A DNA stretch of 5,916 bases, from assembly GCA_009927255.1 (NCBI GenBank), contig RFNJ01000127.1, positions 1 through 5,916 on the forward strand. The letters run 5' to 3'. Both the position numbers and the translations under genes were made by a program. The DNA comes from Pseudomonadota bacterium (lineage in GTDB: Bacteria; Pseudomonadota; Alphaproteobacteria; UBA2136; UBA6156). Positions 5,859 to 5,916 of the stretch are shown piece after piece (the stretch's first letter is position 1; each line of letters opens with the position of its first letter). The notes below the pieces were generated by a model. It saw nothing but the letters and a program-made list of their open reading frames with translations. It did not search any database and was not told the DNA's origin.

Positions 5859-5916
5859 ACCCCGGGGCATGGCTGGGCCGATTTTGTGCTTACAAAATCG
5901 GGGCGCCCAGCCTGAG
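5859..5916. repeat. Long imperfect palindrome at the window edge, possible dispersed intergenic repeat
   Basis: GGCTGGGC (5871-5878) pairs with GCCCAGCC (5905-5912), and inside it CGATTTTGT (5879-5887) pairs with ACAAAATCG (5892-5900) around the loop GCTT. A four-base bulge (5901-5904) breaks the long stem. Just outside lies CACCCCGGGG (5859-5868 region), a sequence type common at the ends of intergenic palindromes in alphaproteobacteria. Its partner arm would lie beyond the window. A terminator for a neighbouring gene is possible, but no clear T-run is seen. Confidence 0.5.

Overview
The window reads as a piece of a proteobacterial chromosome, most likely alphaproteobacterial. The ribosomal protein L21 carries the basic FKKRRRQNSRRK/GHRQ segment familiar from alphaproteobacteria. 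L27 has a typical MAHKKAGGSSRNGRDS start, and Obg begins MKFLDEA and lacks the extra C-terminal domain seen in Firmicutes. A strong TTGACA-N17-TAGAAG promoter precedes rplU. The lineage call rests on remembered family sequences, not on a search.

Layout, left to right. (1) Positions 2-1873, + strand: the 3' part of a large protein whose start lies outside the window. It has an apparent Rossmann-like domain followed by repeated beta-rich domains, and its function is unknown. (2) A perfect 9-bp hairpin at 1894-1915 lies between two convergent genes. Its T-tract serves the minus strand. (3) Positions 1926-3095, - strand: an unrecognised protein with seven or eight membrane segments and a lysine/alanine-rich charged tail, followed upstream by an AT-rich gap (3096-3256). 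(4) Positions 3257-5812, - strand: the conserved cluster rplU - rpmA - (two small membrane proteins) - obg, read from right to left. (5) Positions 5813-5916: non-coding, holding a long imperfect palindrome that runs to the window edge and may be a dispersed intergenic repeat.

The right half supplies ribosome parts and their assembly factor: L21 and L27 of the 50S subunit and the GTPase Obg, which acts on the 50S particle. The unusual point is the punctuation. Rho-independent terminator hairpins follow rpmA and each of the two small membrane-protein genes, so obg sits behind three successive terminators. The last one ends almost on the obg start codon. Either each unit has its own weak promoter (the two spacers do share a G-rich/TATA-like motif), or obg expression is set by read-through.

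No tRNA, rRNA, CRISPR array, transposase or phage gene was seen. The candidates for something undescribed are the repeat-domain protein at the left, the lone polytopic protein, the two small membrane proteins inside the rpmA-obg interval, and a possible leaderless 15-codon leader ORF in front of rplU.
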